A DNA stretch of 64,000 nucleotides from Thalassotalea agarivorans. GTDB taxonomy: Bacteria; Pseudomonadota; Gammaproteobacteria; Enterobacterales; Alteromonadaceae. Where the stretch lies: assembly GCF_030295955.1 (NCBI RefSeq), contig NZ_AP027363.1, positions 1 through 64,000 of the forward strand, written 5' to 3'. The stretch's first letter is position 1; each line of letters begins with the position of its first letter. The translations under genes were made by a program, and so were the position numbers. The notes under the pieces are model-generated. The model did not search any database, was not told the origin of the DNA, and saw only the letters and a list, made by a program, of their open reading frames with translations. Of this stretch, positions 53,379 through 64,000 are shown piece after piece.

Positions 53379-54233
53379 ATGCAATCAATGGCGTTAACCG
53401 TCCCTCAAAGCGGCAGCATTGAAGCATATGTACAATCAGCGTACAGCATTCCAGTGTTGAGTGCGGATGAAGAGTATGCGCTAGCCTCTCGTCTTCATGA
53501 AGAGGATGACTTACAAGCGGCGCAAAGCTTGATCATGTCACACCTACGTTTTGTCATTCATATAGCGAAAGGCTATTCAGGCTATGGTTTGCCTCAAGCC
53601 GATTTAATCCAAGAAGGTAATGTAGGCCTGATGAAAGCGGTAAAACGCTTTGACCCAGCTGTGGGTGTGCGCCTTGTATCATTCGCCGTGCATTGGATAA
53701 AAGCAGAAATCCACGAGTATGTATTAAAGAACTGGCGTATTGTTAAAGTTGCGACAACTAAAGCGCAACGTAAATTGTTTTTTAACCTACGTAAAAACAA
53801 GAAACGTTTAGGCTGGTTTAGCAAAGAAGAAGTGTCAACGGTAGCAGAAACGCTCGGCGTAACAGAAAAAGATGTGTTGGAAATGGAATCTCGTATGGGC
53901 AGCCAAGACCAAGCATTTGACTTAACGTCAGACGATGATGATGCCGGTTCAGCACCAGGCAGTTTTGCTCCGGTACAGTTTTTGGAAGACAAACAGTCTG
54001 ATCTAGCGACATCGGTAGAAAACGAAAACTGGGAATCTCATGCTAATAACCGCTTAGCCTCAGCGATGGTTAACTTAGATGAGCGCAGCCAACACATCGT
54101 TAAAACACGTTGGTTAGATGAAGACAAAGCAACCCTGCAAGAACTTGCTGACAAGTATTCAATTAGTGCTGAACGTGTTCGCCAATTAGAAAAGAACGCG
54201 TTAAACAAGCTGAAAAATGCAATGGTGCTATAA
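53379..54233 (+). CDS. rpoH: RNA polymerase sigma-32 factor RpoH
   Basis: Heat-shock sigma factor. Region 2 has [46 protein letters not shown]. The RpoH box [10 protein letters not shown] is intact, and region 4 has [27 protein letters not shown]. Length is 284, as in E. coli. It follows ftsEX as in E. coli but has its own 275-bp upstream region with sigma-32-like and sigma-E-like promoters. Confidence 0.97.
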   Translation: MQSMALTVPQSGSIEAYVQSAYSIPVLSADEEYALASRLHEEDDLQAAQSLIMSHLRFVIHIAKGYSGYGLPQADLIQEGNVGLMKAVKRFDPAVGVRLVSFAVHWIKAEIHEYVLKNWRIVKVATTKAQRKLFFNLRKNKKRLGWFSKEEVSTVAETLGVTEKDVLEMESRMGSQDQAFDLTSDDDDAGSAPGSFAPVQFLEDKQSDLATSVENENWESHANNRLASAMVNLDERSQHIVKTRWLDEDKATLQELADKYSISAERVRQLEKNALNKLKNAMVL

Positions 54234-54248
54234 ATAGTTTAATTCTAG

Positions 54249-54275
54249 AAAGCCGGCGTTATGCCGGCTTTTTTT
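54249..54275 (+). terminator. intrinsic terminator after rpoH
   Basis: AAAGCCGGC pairs perfectly with GCCGGCTTT around GTTAT, followed by T residues. Confidence 0.9.
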
Positions 54276-54454
54276 ATGCCTAATTTTTGTACAGCCCAGT
54301 AAACACCGCATTTTCTACCCCAACACACAAACTACGAAGATTGTCGTTAACCTATTAATATATAAACTAATTATCAATAAATACTGGTGAAAATTTAACT
54401 TTTTTATTAGACTGAATACTTAACAATAATAAGCGCAAATTCGGAAGACGTTAA

Positions 54455-57076
54455 ATGGAGCCTGGTAGTACGGATAGACCCCAAGCTGCACGTCAGTTAT
54501 CTAATTTAGAGTCGTTGGTAAATAAATATCGACACTTACAAACCGTTCAGTCTGGTTTGTTGCGTTTGTCAGAAATGGCAAAAACAACAAACAACTTGGA
54601 CGCGTTTTTTGCTGCCCTTGAAATAGCGCTAAAATCCCTCTTTGTTTCCGACAACTTTCATATCGCATTGATCGACGAAGACAGTGAGCTTGTCATGGCT
54701 TACTGCCACAATCCTCAAGAATCTGTTGTCGTTGATGTTGTCGAGCAAGAAGAACAGCATAGCTGGCGTCAAAGCTTAACAGGCATTGTTGTTCAATCCG
54801 GAGAATTACTTCATTGCGATGCAGCCCAGCGATTGGCGCTTACCCAAGCTGGCAAATTAAGCCAGTATCAATCAATGTGCACAGATTGGTTAGGTGTACC
54901 TATTCATGTAGGCGACAAAGTATTAGGCGCTATTGCACTGCAAAGCTATGAACAGGAAGTTTTCTTTGATGAAGCAGACGGCCAACTGCTGAAGGTTATT
55001 GCTGGTTTTATTGCACAAGCGATGCATCGTATATCGTCGCAGCGAGAAGTCGTTTCAGATAGTGGTCACCAGTCCGCAGCGTTGCATGATGAAAATCAAC
55101 AGTTGAAACAACAGTTAACGGAACGAGACCGTTTATTAAAGATCCATAGTGCTTTGCTAAACATTGCGCAGTCGAGCTCATATCAGGCGGGTGACAAGGC
55201 TTTTTATCGCAAGATACATACTGAAATAGAACGTGTGTTATGTGCTAAGAAAATGACCATTGCCGCGTTGACCAAAGATCGCAAATCATTGAATTTTCCC
55301 TACGTGTTCGATGGTGAAGTAATCACCCGAGAGAAAACACTTCTTCAAGATGATTTAGTTAAGCTAACGATAGATACTGGTGCGCCAATTATGGTGAGAC
55401 AGGGTATTGTGCATAGCTTATCAAGTGCCGACGATGTCATTGTTCAGCCATTAAAATTAAAGCTTAAACAATATCCAATTGCCTTTTTAGCAACGCCACT
55501 TGTTGTTAAAGATAAGATTGTTGGTGTGCTGACACTTGAAGATACTCATCAGCAAAATGCCTATGAAGAGGGCGATTTAAAGCTTATTCGCTTTATCGCA
55601 AAACATGTTGCCGTAACCATCGAGCGATTTAACCAACTAACCAATATTAATGCGTCTAGAGATGAACTAGAGAAACGAGTTGAACAGCGCACCAAAGCAT
55701 TAGAAGCAACCAATGTTAGTTTAAGAAAACAGATAGAAGAGCGCGGTAAAGCAGAAGAGCAGCTTTATCATGATGCTCATCACGATGCGCTGACCAAACT
55801 TCCTAATAGAGCGCTCTTTTCTGATCGATTAGATTACGCCTTAAAGCATGTTAAACGTCATCCACAGCACAACTTTGCTGTGTTATTTATCGACTTGGAT
55901 CGCTTTAAGGTGATCAATGATACCTTAGGGCATCATATGGGCGACTTGTTCTTAATGGAAATCGCCAATCGACTACAAGAATGCGTGCGTGAGCACGACG
56001 TCTTAGCGCGTTTAGGCGGTGATGAATTTGTGGTGTTGCTTAGCGCCTTTAACCATCAAGAAGATGTTGAAGATGTGTGCACGCGAATTATCGATAAGAT
56101 AACTGTTCCTTATGAACTTGAAGGTCAAACGCTACATTCCGGTGCAAGCATTGGTATTGCAATGTGTACACCAGAATACCAAGACAGCAATGCTGTGCTG
56201 CGAGATGCTGATACCGCAATGTATCAGGCCAAAAGCTTAGGCAAAGGCCGCTACATGTTTTTTGACGAAAGCATGCGAGAGCAGCTCGTTGCTTCACTTA
56301 ATTTGGAACAAGAGCTCCGAGACGCCGTTGCTGAAAATCAATTTGAGCTGCACTTTCAAAAAATTAATGCATTAAACACAGGTCAAACGATTGGCTTTGA
56401 AGCATTCTTACGTTGGCAACATCCAACAAAAGGTGTGCTGACACCAAGTAGCTTCTTGTTTATGGCGGAAGAACTAGGTTTAGTGCAAGAGATTGAACAA
56501 TGGGTGATTGAGCACGTTTGTGATCAACTTAACCTATGGCACGAACAAAAAGAGTTCAAAGATACCTTTATTAGCATTAATTTGTCGCCACAGCAGTTAA
56601 CCAAAGCGGGGCAGACTGCTAAATTGATCAAGAAAGTGAAGTCACTCACTAAGCATCATGATCGTCTTATTTTAGAGTTCAATGAGTCGGCGTTTATTGA
56701 ACAAGAAGATGCTGCGCTTAAGAGCTTGCGTCAATTACGTAACTTTGGCGTTAAATTGGCGCTGGATGATTATGGTAAAGGCGTCTCGTCATTTAACTTT
56801 ATTCACAACTATCCGTTTGAATTCATCAAACTCGATAGAAGCTTTACCCGCAGCTTGATGCATAATGAGAAAAATTTGCCACTGATTAAAGCGCTAAATG
56901 AATTGGGCAACCAATATGGTTATCGCATTGTGGCAGAGGGCATTGAGTCGCAAGCACTTTATGAAAAACTGGTGGCAGCGGGTTGTGAATTTGGTCAAGG
57001 CTTCCATCTCCACCGTCCACAAAACATTGCGTACAACAGTGCGCCGCTATTTAGCGATCTGAAAAAACAAGCCTAA
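54455..57076 (+). CDS. GAF-GAF-GGDEF-EAL cyclic-di-GMP protein
   Basis: 873 residues with no membrane segment. Two GAF-like domains (about 30-195 and 225-395) and a short coiled coil precede a GGDEF domain with an intact GGDEF motif (521-525) and an RxxD inhibitory site (REHD) five residues before it. The EAL domain has DDYGKG, VAEGIE, the family Asn in INLSPQQL and QGF, but the signature is EAF (649-651) instead of EAL. Diguanylate cyclase activity is likely; phosphodiesterase activity is uncertain. It is monocistronic. Confidence 0.9.
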   Translation: MEPGSTDRPQAARQLSNLESLVNKYRHLQTVQSGLLRLSEMAKTTNNLDAFFAALEIALKSLFVSDNFHIALIDEDSELVMAYCHNPQESVVVDVVEQEEQHSWRQSLTGIVVQSGELLHCDAAQRLALTQAGKLSQYQSMCTDWLGVPIHVGDKVLGAIALQSYEQEVFFDEADGQLLKVIAGFIAQAMHRISSQREVVSDSGHQSAALHDENQQLKQQLTERDRLLKIHSALLNIAQSSSYQAGDKAFYRKIHTEIERVLCAKKMTIAALTKDRKSLNFPYVFDGEVITREKTLLQDDLVKLTIDTGAPIMVRQGIVHSLSSADDVIVQPLKLKLKQYPIAFLATPLVVKDKIVGVLTLEDTHQQNAYEEGDLKLIRFIAKHVAVTIERFNQLTNINASRDELEKRVEQRTKALEATNVSLRKQIEERGKAEEQLYHDAHHDALTKLPNRALFSDRLDYALKHVKRHPQHNFAVLFIDLDRFKVINDTLGHHMGDLFLMEIANRLQECVREHDVLARLGGDEFVVLLSAFNHQEDVEDVCTRIIDKITVPYELEGQTLHSGASIGIAMCTPEYQDSNAVLRDADTAMYQAKSLGKGRYMFFDESMREQLVASLNLEQELRDAVAENQFELHFQKINALNTGQTIGFEAFLRWQHPTKGVLTPSSFLFMAEELGLVQEIEQWVIEHVCDQLNLWHEQKEFKDTFISINLSPQQLTKAGQTAKLIKKVKSLTKHHDRLILEFNESAFIEQEDAALKSLRQLRNFGVKLALDDYGKGVSSFNFIHNYPFEFIKLDRSFTRSLMHNEKNLPLIKALNELGNQYGYRIVAEGIESQALYEKLVAAGCEFGQGFHLHRPQNIAYNSAPLFSDLKKQA

Positions 57077-57181
57077 TCACGTAACTTGTCTTAGGTAATT
57101 CATCATTACCTTGGTATAATTTTGCGTTAAACACGAGTAAACTGAAGCTTAAACGACGCTTAAACCTTTGAGGAGCTTTTC

Positions 57182-57406
57182 ATGGGTGGTATTAGTATTT
57201 GGCAATTATTAATTATTGCTGTAATTGTAATTTTGCTTTTTGGTACAAAGAAACTGCGTAACCTAGGTGGTGATTTGGGTTCAGCTGTAAAAGGCTTTAA
57301 GAAGGCTGTTACAGACGACGAGTCAAAAGACGCGATCCAAGACAAGTCAGCGCCAACAGAACAAGCAGAAGACGAAACATCTAAAGAGCAAGAAAAGGCA
57401 AAATAG
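57182..57406 (+). CDS. tatA: Sec-independent protein translocase subunit TatA
   Basis: Pore-forming Tat subunit. The short N-terminal helix [21 protein letters not shown] is followed by the hinge and amphipathic helix ([22 protein letters not shown]) and an acidic tail. Length is 74 (E. coli 89). GAGGAG lies 8-9 nt upstream of the ATG. tatB starts at the next base after the stop. Confidence 0.95.
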   Translation: MGGISIWQLLIIAVIVILLFGTKKLRNLGGDLGSAVKGFKKAVTDDESKDAIQDKSAPTEQAEDETSKEQEKAK

Positions 57407-57760
57407 ATGTTCGATATTGGCTTTTGGGAGCTAATACTTATCGCAATTATTGGCTTAGTTGTGTTGGGACCAGAGCGTTTGCCTGTTGCCATTAGAACAG
57501 TTAAGTCGTGGATAAATAGCGTAAAACGATTTAGCGACGGCGTGAAAACAGAACTTAATGAAGAATTAAGAATTCAAGAACTTCACCAAAACTTAAAAAA
57601 AGCTGAACAAGCAAATATGGAAAACTTAGCGCCTGATGTGGCTAAGTCTGTAGAGTCTTTGCAAGAAGCTGCCCAGATGGTCAATCAGCCTTACGCCAAA
57701 AAACCTGCTAGCGATAGCAGTGACAATTCAGAATCCAGCGATGACAAACCAGCAAAATAA
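57407..57760 (+). CDS. tatB: Sec-independent protein translocase subunit TatB
   Basis: Receptor-complex subunit that contacts twin-arginine substrates with TatC. It begins MFDIGFWELILIAIIGLVVLGPERLPVAIRTV, including the conserved Glu and the LGPERLP hinge. Length is 117 (E. coli 171), so the C-terminal tail is short. Its last 20 bp overlap tatC. Confidence 0.95.
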   Translation: MFDIGFWELILIAIIGLVVLGPERLPVAIRTVKSWINSVKRFSDGVKTELNEELRIQELHQNLKKAEQANMENLAPDVAKSVESLQEAAQMVNQPYAKKPASDSSDNSESSDDKPAK

Positions 57761-58499
57761 CGGCCACTATACCTTATTTGATCACTTACTCGAGTTGCGT
57801 AATCGTTTACTCAAAGCGATTCTATGTGTGCTCATTCTGTTTTTGCCACTGGCTTATTTTTCTGAACCTTTATATTTGTTTCTTTCACAGCCTTTAGTGG
57901 CTGTTCTGCCAGAAGGAACGCAAATGATTGCAACGGATGTTGCATCACCGTTCTTCACTCAAATTAAATTGGCAATAGTGGCCGCTATCTTTTTAGCGAT
58001 ACCTTATATTCTGTATCAAGTGTGGGCGTTTATCGCACCTGGTTTGTATCAGAATGAGAAGAAGCTTATTGCGCCATTGATGTTTGGTAGTTCGTTATTG
58101 TTCTATTTTGGCGTCGCTTTTGCTTACTACGTGGTGTTTCCCTTAGCGTTCAATTTCTTTACCAACGCAGCACCAGAAGGCGTAGCAATTGCTACTGATA
58201 TCAGTAATTACCTTGATTTTGTACTTAAACTCTTTTTTGCTTTTGGCTTTGCCTTTGAGATCCCGATTATCATCATTTTGATGGTGTGGACAGGCGCCAC
58301 TACTGTTGAAAGCCTTAAAATAAAGCGCCCATATATTATTGTTACCGCATTTGTGGTCGGCATGTTGTTAACACCACCAGATCCAATTTCTCAAACCATG
58401 TTAGCGGTGCCTATGTTGCTACTCTTTGAGTTAGGTCTGTTAATCGCTGGCTTGTATCAAGCTAAAGATGAATCACAAGAGACTGAGGAAGGTAGCTAA
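57741..58499 (+). CDS. tatC: Sec-independent protein translocase subunit TatC
   Basis: Six-helix membrane receptor for twin-arginine signal peptides. FDHLLELRNRLLKAI at the start, the periplasmic PFFTQIKLA, and the later FAFGFAFEIPIIIILMVW are characteristic. I choose ATG 57741 (252 residues; E. coli 258), inside the tatB end; a GTG at 57720 would add seven residues. tatD follows 5 bp later. Confidence 0.95.
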   Translation: MTNQQNNGHYTLFDHLLELRNRLLKAILCVLILFLPLAYFSEPLYLFLSQPLVAVLPEGTQMIATDVASPFFTQIKLAIVAAIFLAIPYILYQVWAFIAPGLYQNEKKLIAPLMFGSSLLFYFGVAFAYYVVFPLAFNFFTNAAPEGVAIATDISNYLDFVLKLFFAFGFAFEIPIIIILMVWTGATTVESLKIKRPYIIVTAFVVGMLLTPPDPISQTMLAVPMLLLFELGLLIAGLYQAKDESQETEEGS

Positions 58500-58504
58500 C
58501 TCAC

Positions 58505-59296
58505 GTGATAGATATTGGCGTTAACCTGACTAACAACCGCTTTCTTAAAGACTTACCAGATGTTGTTGCTCGAGCACAATCTTCGGGCGTTAAAGCACAA
58601 CTTGTTACTGGCACCAATGAAGCAGAAAGTACGGCAGCATTGTCACTTTGTCAGCAGTATCCAACCTATTTATATTCTACTGCCGGCGTTCACCCCCATG
58701 ACGCTGACAATGTTTCTCAACAGTTTGAACAAGTGCTTAAAGGACTTGCGCAAAATACCTGTGTGAAAGCGATAGGTGAGTGCGGTTTAGATTATAATCG
58801 AAACTTTTCGACGCCAGAAAACCAGCGCCGCGTGTTTGAATGCCAAGTTAATTTGGCGGCAGACTTAAGCATGCCGTTATTTTTGCATCAAAGAGATGCC
58901 TTTGATGACTGGATGTCGATATTGCAACCTTATTTAAATAAAGTACCCAATATGGTGTCTCATTGTTTTACAGATGATACCGCTACATTGGAAAAAGTGC
59001 TTGATGCAGGCATGTTTGTAGGCATAACTGGTTGGGTTTGTGACGATAAGCGTGGGCAAGCGCTACAAGATGCAGTAAAGTATCTACCTTTAGACCGATT
59101 ACTTATTGAAACGGATGCGCCTTATTTAACACCTAAGACCATTCGACCAAGACCAAAAAGTAGTCGAAATGAACCAGCTTATTTACCCTATGTTGTTGAA
59201 AAGATAGCGCAAATCAAGCAATGTTCAGTAGAAGAAATAATAACAAGAAGCACTGAAAACGCAGTACGGGTTTTCGGCCTGGAGGATGTAGGTTGA
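58505..59296 (+). CDS. tatD: TatD family metal-dependent deoxyribonuclease
   Basis: TIM-barrel nuclease implicated in 3'-5' exonuclease repair, not needed for Tat export. Metal ligands appear in AGVHPHDADN, GECGLDYNRN, PLFLHQRDA, VSHCFTDD and ETDAPYL. Length is 263 (E. coli 260). The start is GTG 58505. Its last 4 bp overlap the diguanylate cyclase gene. Confidence 0.93.
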   Translation: MIDIGVNLTNNRFLKDLPDVVARAQSSGVKAQLVTGTNEAESTAALSLCQQYPTYLYSTAGVHPHDADNVSQQFEQVLKGLAQNTCVKAIGECGLDYNRNFSTPENQRRVFECQVNLAADLSMPLFLHQRDAFDDWMSILQPYLNKVPNMVSHCFTDDTATLEKVLDAGMFVGITGWVCDDKRGQALQDAVKYLPLDRLLIETDAPYLTPKTIRPRPKSSRNEPAYLPYVVEKIAQIKQCSVEEIITRSTENAVRVFGLEDVG

Positions 59297-61125
59297 AAAA
59301 TGTAGTCTTTTTCTTTTTGTTGGTTATGTCGGCGCTTTCAGGACACACATATGCCGCCAAGCCGCAACAATCAGAAAATAAGTTGTTTGATATTGAGCAA
59401 GCGAAATCTCGTGGTGAACAGGTTTTTGACCTGGGTATTGTTGAGTGGCAGGGATACAAAAATCGTCGTCAAAGTTTGTTTATTCCTGAAGGGCGCAATT
59501 GGATCTATATGGATATGCGTTCTATCGCTACACGTGATATGTCACTTGAACTTGCCATAGAAAGTAGTGTGCAAATATCTAGTGCGACGGTCTATATCAA
59601 AGACGGTACGGGCAGTTGGCAGGAAATGCCTGTACAGGTGTATAAGAATAACGTTCAATCTGCACAATTGGTGCTGCTTCGTGATCAAAGTTTAGAAATC
59701 TTCCTTAATGTTAATGCCATTACTGATGCTAGGCTACCGATTAACATTATGCCATCTAGCCAATTTTTTGATTGGATAAATCAAGACCTTTATTACCATG
59801 GTGTTGCCCTTGGCGGCATGGTGTTTTTGTCGTTTAGTGTCTTCCTTTTATTTTTTGCTAGTCGTCAAAAAAGCGTCATTTTGCTGTTTGGTTACATTGC
59901 AACGCGCACCTTGCTACTGTCGGTGTTAATTGGCGGTAGTCTTACATATTATTTTCCAGAAGCAACCGGCTTAAGAGGCTCTGATTTCCCTATCTTTGGC
60001 GCATTATCGGCGGCATTCCTTACTTGGTTTACCATGGAGTTTTTCTCGATGCGTAAGCAGCACTATAGCTTGTATGTTTGGATGCGCTGGTTCGCTATTA
60101 CACTTTTGTTTTACATTCCGTGCAGTTTGTTTTTAACGATCAACGAAAACTACGCGATCAGCTATGGCGTGCATGCCGCTACAGCGATGGTGCTATTTGT
60201 GACGGGTATACATTTAGTTAAGCGCGATGTGCGTTTGTCACGCATGTTCACCCTGATTATCGCGTTGCAATTCCTGCTGGGCTTTGTCAATTTGGTATTT
60301 ACCTACTGGGGTGGTATGGGCACCTTTAAGAATGATGCGTTTATGTATAGTGCAGCGTTCTGGCTTAATGGCTTTTTAATTATCTTCTTAGTCTCGCGTC
60401 AATATTACTACCAGGTAAAAGACAGACAAGAAGCGCAGCAGCAATCGCTAGAAAGCATTCGCCAAATGAAAAAAGCGCAAGAAGAGTTAATGGACTTACA
60501 GCAAGTGACTCAAGCCAAACTTGAAGCACGTGTAGAAGAAAGAACTACCGACTTAAACAATGCGCTAGAAGCCCTTGAAACGTTAAACAGAGAATTAGAA
60601 GCTAAGTCGACGATTGATGAATTGTCAGGCTTGTATAACCGCCGTTCTTATGACGAGCATATCGCTTCAGAATTTAGACGCGCACAACGTAATGCAAGTC
60701 CACTTAGTGTGATCATTATTGATATCGATCACTTTAAGAACATTAATGATACCTACGGACATTTAGTGGGTGATTTTTGTATTACCTGGATGGCAGATCG
60801 TCTGTTAAAATACTTACGCCGTAGCGCCGATAAAGGCTTTAGGTACGGTGGTGAAGAATTTTGTATGATTCTACCTGAAACAGATGAAGAAGGTGCTTAC
60901 GCCATTGCTAATGAATTGAGAGCTGGCGTAGAACAAGCCTTTTTAGAAGTTCACGGCCATAGACTCAAAATTACAGTGAGTTGTGGTGTGACAACTTACC
61001 ATCAACATCCAAATGTACGGGTAGAAGATATTTTTGCCACAGCAGACAAAGCGCTTTATGTTGCTAAGCAAAGCGGCAGAAATCAAGTACAAGCGAAAAG
61101 CTTGTACAATATAGAACGTACATAG
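59293..61125 (+). CDS. 7TM (DISM-type) diguanylate cyclase
   Basis: 610 residues: signal peptide (1-21), periplasmic beta-rich sensor (about 22-168, 7TMR-DISMED2-like), a block of seven to eight membrane helices (about 170-375), a coiled coil (about 380-435), and a GGDEF domain with GGEEF at 519-523. An RxxD inhibitory site (RSAD) lies five residues before it. It should make c-di-GMP in response to an external ligand; the ligand is unknown. The start is TTG 59293, overlapping tatD by 4 bp. Confidence 0.9.
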   Translation: MKNVVFFFLLVMSALSGHTYAAKPQQSENKLFDIEQAKSRGEQVFDLGIVEWQGYKNRRQSLFIPEGRNWIYMDMRSIATRDMSLELAIESSVQISSATVYIKDGTGSWQEMPVQVYKNNVQSAQLVLLRDQSLEIFLNVNAITDARLPINIMPSSQFFDWINQDLYYHGVALGGMVFLSFSVFLLFFASRQKSVILLFGYIATRTLLLSVLIGGSLTYYFPEATGLRGSDFPIFGALSAAFLTWFTMEFFSMRKQHYSLYVWMRWFAITLLFYIPCSLFLTINENYAISYGVHAATAMVLFVTGIHLVKRDVRLSRMFTLIIALQFLLGFVNLVFTYWGGMGTFKNDAFMYSAAFWLNGFLIIFLVSRQYYYQVKDRQEAQQQSLESIRQMKKAQEELMDLQQVTQAKLEARVEERTTDLNNALEALETLNRELEAKSTIDELSGLYNRRSYDEHIASEFRRAQRNASPLSVIIIDIDHFKNINDTYGHLVGDFCITWMADRLLKYLRRSADKGFRYGGEEFCMILPETDEEGAYAIANELRAGVEQAFLEVHGHRLKITVSCGVTTYHQHPNVRVEDIFATADKALYVAKQSGRNQVQAKSLYNIERT

Positions 61126-62145
<1,020 letters not shown>

Positions 62146-62173
62146 AAAAAGCCTTGGTTTTCCAAGGCTTTTT
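62146..62173. terminator. bidirectional terminator between hemB and gppA
   Basis: AAAAAGCCTTGG pairs with CCAAGGCTTTTT around a short loop, with A and T runs on both sides; it can serve both convergent transcripts. Confidence 0.88.
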
Positions 62174-62198
62174 CTTTTTATATCATCGCTAAATTTTC

Positions 62199-63683
62199 TT
62201 ATTCTTGTTCGAGTAGTTGCAAAGAAATTCCCATAGGCGATATTTGCTGTTGCTCAGTCTCGATCTGTGCTTTTATCAATGGCGACACATTTTCTATCGC
62301 AATCGCAAGGTTTGCATCATCTTCAGCATATAGCTTAACTTTAGGTAGCAGCATGTTGTCTCGATGAACACTTAATTTGATCGCTAGTCTTAACAACACG
62401 GTAAGCAGTTTTGCTTGCGCAAGTGGTAGTTCGACTTGCTCGGTTAAAAGCTTTTCGTTAATTTTGCCACTTTGATTGGCAAGCAGGGCGCACAGCAACT
62501 GACGTTGGCTTACATTGAAACCTGCTAGCTCCATATGGTTAAGCAAATAGTAGGCATGGCGTTCATGATTCTTAAAGCCAATGCTTTTGCCTATTTCATG
62601 CATTTTACAGGCAGCAGACAATATCTCTCTAATATCATTGTCAGCCAGAATTTGCGTATATTGCTCACTCGAAGCAAGCTGCTGCACCAGCATTTCTACT
62701 CGTTGGCTTTGTTGAAGATCTAATGAAAAGCGAGCGGTGATTTGATTGCACGTTTTCATGCGCACCGGCATTGGCTTTTCGCCATTAATCATTTGATACA
62801 ACAAGCCTTCGCGTATTGCGCCAGAAGACAACTGTATTTGTTCAAAGCCAAAGCTTTCAAAAGCCGCTGCTAAAATAGCTAATCCACTAACAAATACCGG
62901 TACGCGTTCGACCTGCAGCCCTGCAATATCTATATCTTCAAAATTATCGAATGACAAAACTTGCTGTTTCATCTCTTCGATAAAAGATTTATTGATAAAT
63001 GCATTGTGGCCGCGATGTGCGAGAATTTCTGCTAGCGCTTGCATGGTGCCTGAGCCACCAAGGACACATTGCCAGCCAATGGTTTTGTAGCTATCGACAA
63101 ATACAGTCAACTGTTTTTTGGCTGCTGCTACAGCATCATTGAAACGTTGTTCAGTGATACCACCGTCTTCAAAAAATTGTTTATTAAAGGTGACACACCC
63201 TAATGCAAGACTGGTTGCTTTAAGAACAGAATATTTATGCCCGATCACAAGTTCGGTGCTGGCACCACCAATATCAATGACAAACCTTTGGTCGGCACTA
63301 CTGTTAGTGCGAGCGACGCCCTGATAAATATATTCGGCTTCTTTCTCACCAGAGAGCAGGGTAATTTCTCTGCCTAATATCGCTTCAGCTTGTTCAATAA
63401 AGTCTGGTGCATTTTTAGCTAGCCTTAATGTCGCTGTAGCGACAATTCTGACTTTATCAGCGGAGATAGTGGTGAGCCTGTCAGCAAATAAGGCGATGCA
63501 ATCGAGCCCGCGTTGCATCGACTCTTGTGACAAGTTGTTGTTTTCGTCTAAGCCGGAAGCTAGTCGGACTTTACGTTTTATTTTGTCAACAACCTGCATG
63601 CCAGATAGTGTATTGCGGACAATGAGCATGTGAAAGCTGTTAGAACCTAAATCTATAATGGCAAACAAGGGTTGTTGGGACAT
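62199..63683 (-). CDS. gppA: Ppx/GppA phosphatase, probably GppA
   Basis: ASKHA-fold phosphatase of the Ppx/GppA family, converting pppGpp to ppGpp and/or degrading polyphosphate. It has AIIDLGSNSFHMLI, VIDIGGASTELVIG, LGGSGTMQALAEIL and an HD-like C-terminal region with CKMHEIGKSIGF. Length is 494, equal to E. coli GppA. It lies 6 bp after rhlB as in E. coli, which favours GppA over Ppx. Confidence 0.88.
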   Translation of the reverse strand: MSQQPLFAIIDLGSNSFHMLIVRNTLSGMQVVDKIKRKVRLASGLDENNNLSQESMQRGLDCIALFADRLTTISADKVRIVATATLRLAKNAPDFIEQAEAILGREITLLSGEKEAEYIYQGVARTNSSADQRFVIDIGGASTELVIGHKYSVLKATSLALGCVTFNKQFFEDGGITEQRFNDAVAAAKKQLTVFVDSYKTIGWQCVLGGSGTMQALAEILAHRGHNAFINKSFIEEMKQQVLSFDNFEDIDIAGLQVERVPVFVSGLAILAAAFESFGFEQIQLSSGAIREGLLYQMINGEKPMPVRMKTCNQITARFSLDLQQSQRVEMLVQQLASSEQYTQILADNDIREILSAACKMHEIGKSIGFKNHERHAYYLLNHMELAGFNVSQRQLLCALLANQSGKINEKLLTEQVELPLAQAKLLTVLLRLAIKLSVHRDNMLLPKVKLYAEDDANLAIAIENVSPLIKAQIETEQQQISPMGISLQLLEQE

Positions 63684-63689
63684 AATACG

Positions 63690-64000
63690 TTAACGTCTTC
63701 TTCTCGATTGATTGTTATTGTTTTTATTAGTCGAATGAGGTTTATGTCGACGAGTTCTTGGTTTCGGTTTTGGTAAATCGTTTAACAGTGACGATGGGTC
63801 GTATTTGCTTACTGGTAACGAATGACCGATGTAGTCTTCTATCGCTGGTAAGTTAAATACATACTGTTCACACGCAAGGCTAATAGCATGACCCGTCGCG
63901 CCGGCTCTACCCGTGCGGCCAATACGATGGACATAATCTTCACAATCGTCAGGCAAATCATAATTAAACACGTGTGTTACCGCTGGTATATGTAAACCTC
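63690..64000 (-). CDS. rhlB: ATP-dependent RNA helicase RhlB (C-terminal part, cut by window edge)
   Basis: DEAD-box helicase of the RNA degradosome. The visible end [46 protein letters not shown] matches E. coli RhlB almost word for word, followed by [19 protein letters not shown] and a basic tail. The open frame continues past position 64000, so the N-terminal domain and start are missing only because the window ends. Confidence 0.95.
   Translation of the reverse strand, partial: GLHIPAVTHVFNYDLPDDCEDYVHRIGRTGRAGATGHAISLACEQYVFNLPAIEDYIGHSLPVSKYDPSSLLNDLPKPKPRTRRHKPHSTNKNNNNQSRRRR

Overview
The window is an origin-proximal stretch of a gammaproteobacterial chromosome, most likely from a marine member of the Alteromonadales. 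The evidence is AT-rich DNA, a 16S rRNA of E. coli length (1542 nt), and E. coli-like gene blocks: dnaA-dnaN-recF-gyrB, glyQS, pepQ-yigZ-trkH, trkA-rsmB-fmt-def, dprA-smg-yrdD, purEK, tsaC-hemF, aroE-yrdB-yrdA, ftsYEX-rpoH, tatABCD-hemB and rhlB-gppA. A genus cannot be fixed by reading alone. Assignments rest on recognised protein motifs and synteny; no database search was run.

Layout. 1-9.5 kb: DnaA boxes, dnaA-dnaN-recF-gyrB with two perfect parS palindromes inside recF, then glyQS. 9.5-13.3 kb: tusA, pepQ, yigZ, trkH. 13.3-14.95 kb: a small accessory island of three unknown minus-strand genes, one followed by an integron attC-like hairpin, lying between the two Trk potassium-uptake genes. 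14.95-30.4 kb: trkA-rsmB-fmt-def, a LysM protein, dprA-smg-yrdD, a methyltransferase, purEK, tsaC-hemF-dgkA, two OmpW-type porins (the second with an FNR-like site), aroE-yrdB-yrdA. 30.4-36.5 kb: a complete rrn operon (tandem promoters, 16S, tRNA-Ile, a decayed tRNA-Ile copy, tRNA-Ala, 23S, 5S) followed by tRNA-Tyr. 36.8-44.8 kb: a DEAD-box helicase, several small or poorly characterised genes, a SapC-family protein and a long coiled-coil protein.

44.8-48.3 kb is the most distinctive part. A nitrate/nitrite MFS transporter gene is preceded by a sigma-54-type promoter (GG-N10-GC), two small hairpins with six-base loops that both have A at loop position 1 and G at position 4 (the ANTAR-target pattern), and a perfect 13-bp intrinsic terminator about 35 nt before the start codon. 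The second hairpin overlaps the terminator. This is the layout of NasR/NasT-type nitrate-responsive antitermination. The next gene is a PP2C phosphatase/Ser-Thr kinase fusion with a C-terminal membrane anchor. The nitrite and nitrate reductase genes that usually follow are absent here.

48.4-64 kb: a DUF2007 protein, a small membrane protein, rsmD, ftsY with 21 perfect GAAACA hexamers encoding a Glu-Thr tract, ftsE-ftsX, rpoH preceded by a textbook sigma-32-type promoter, a GAF-GAF-GGDEF-EAL protein with EAF in place of EAL, tatABC, tatD, a 7TM diguanylate cyclase, hemB, gppA and the C-terminal part of rhlB running off the right edge. Most of the window is housekeeping; the unusual signals are regulatory DNA/RNA elements, repeats and the small island between trkH and trkA.
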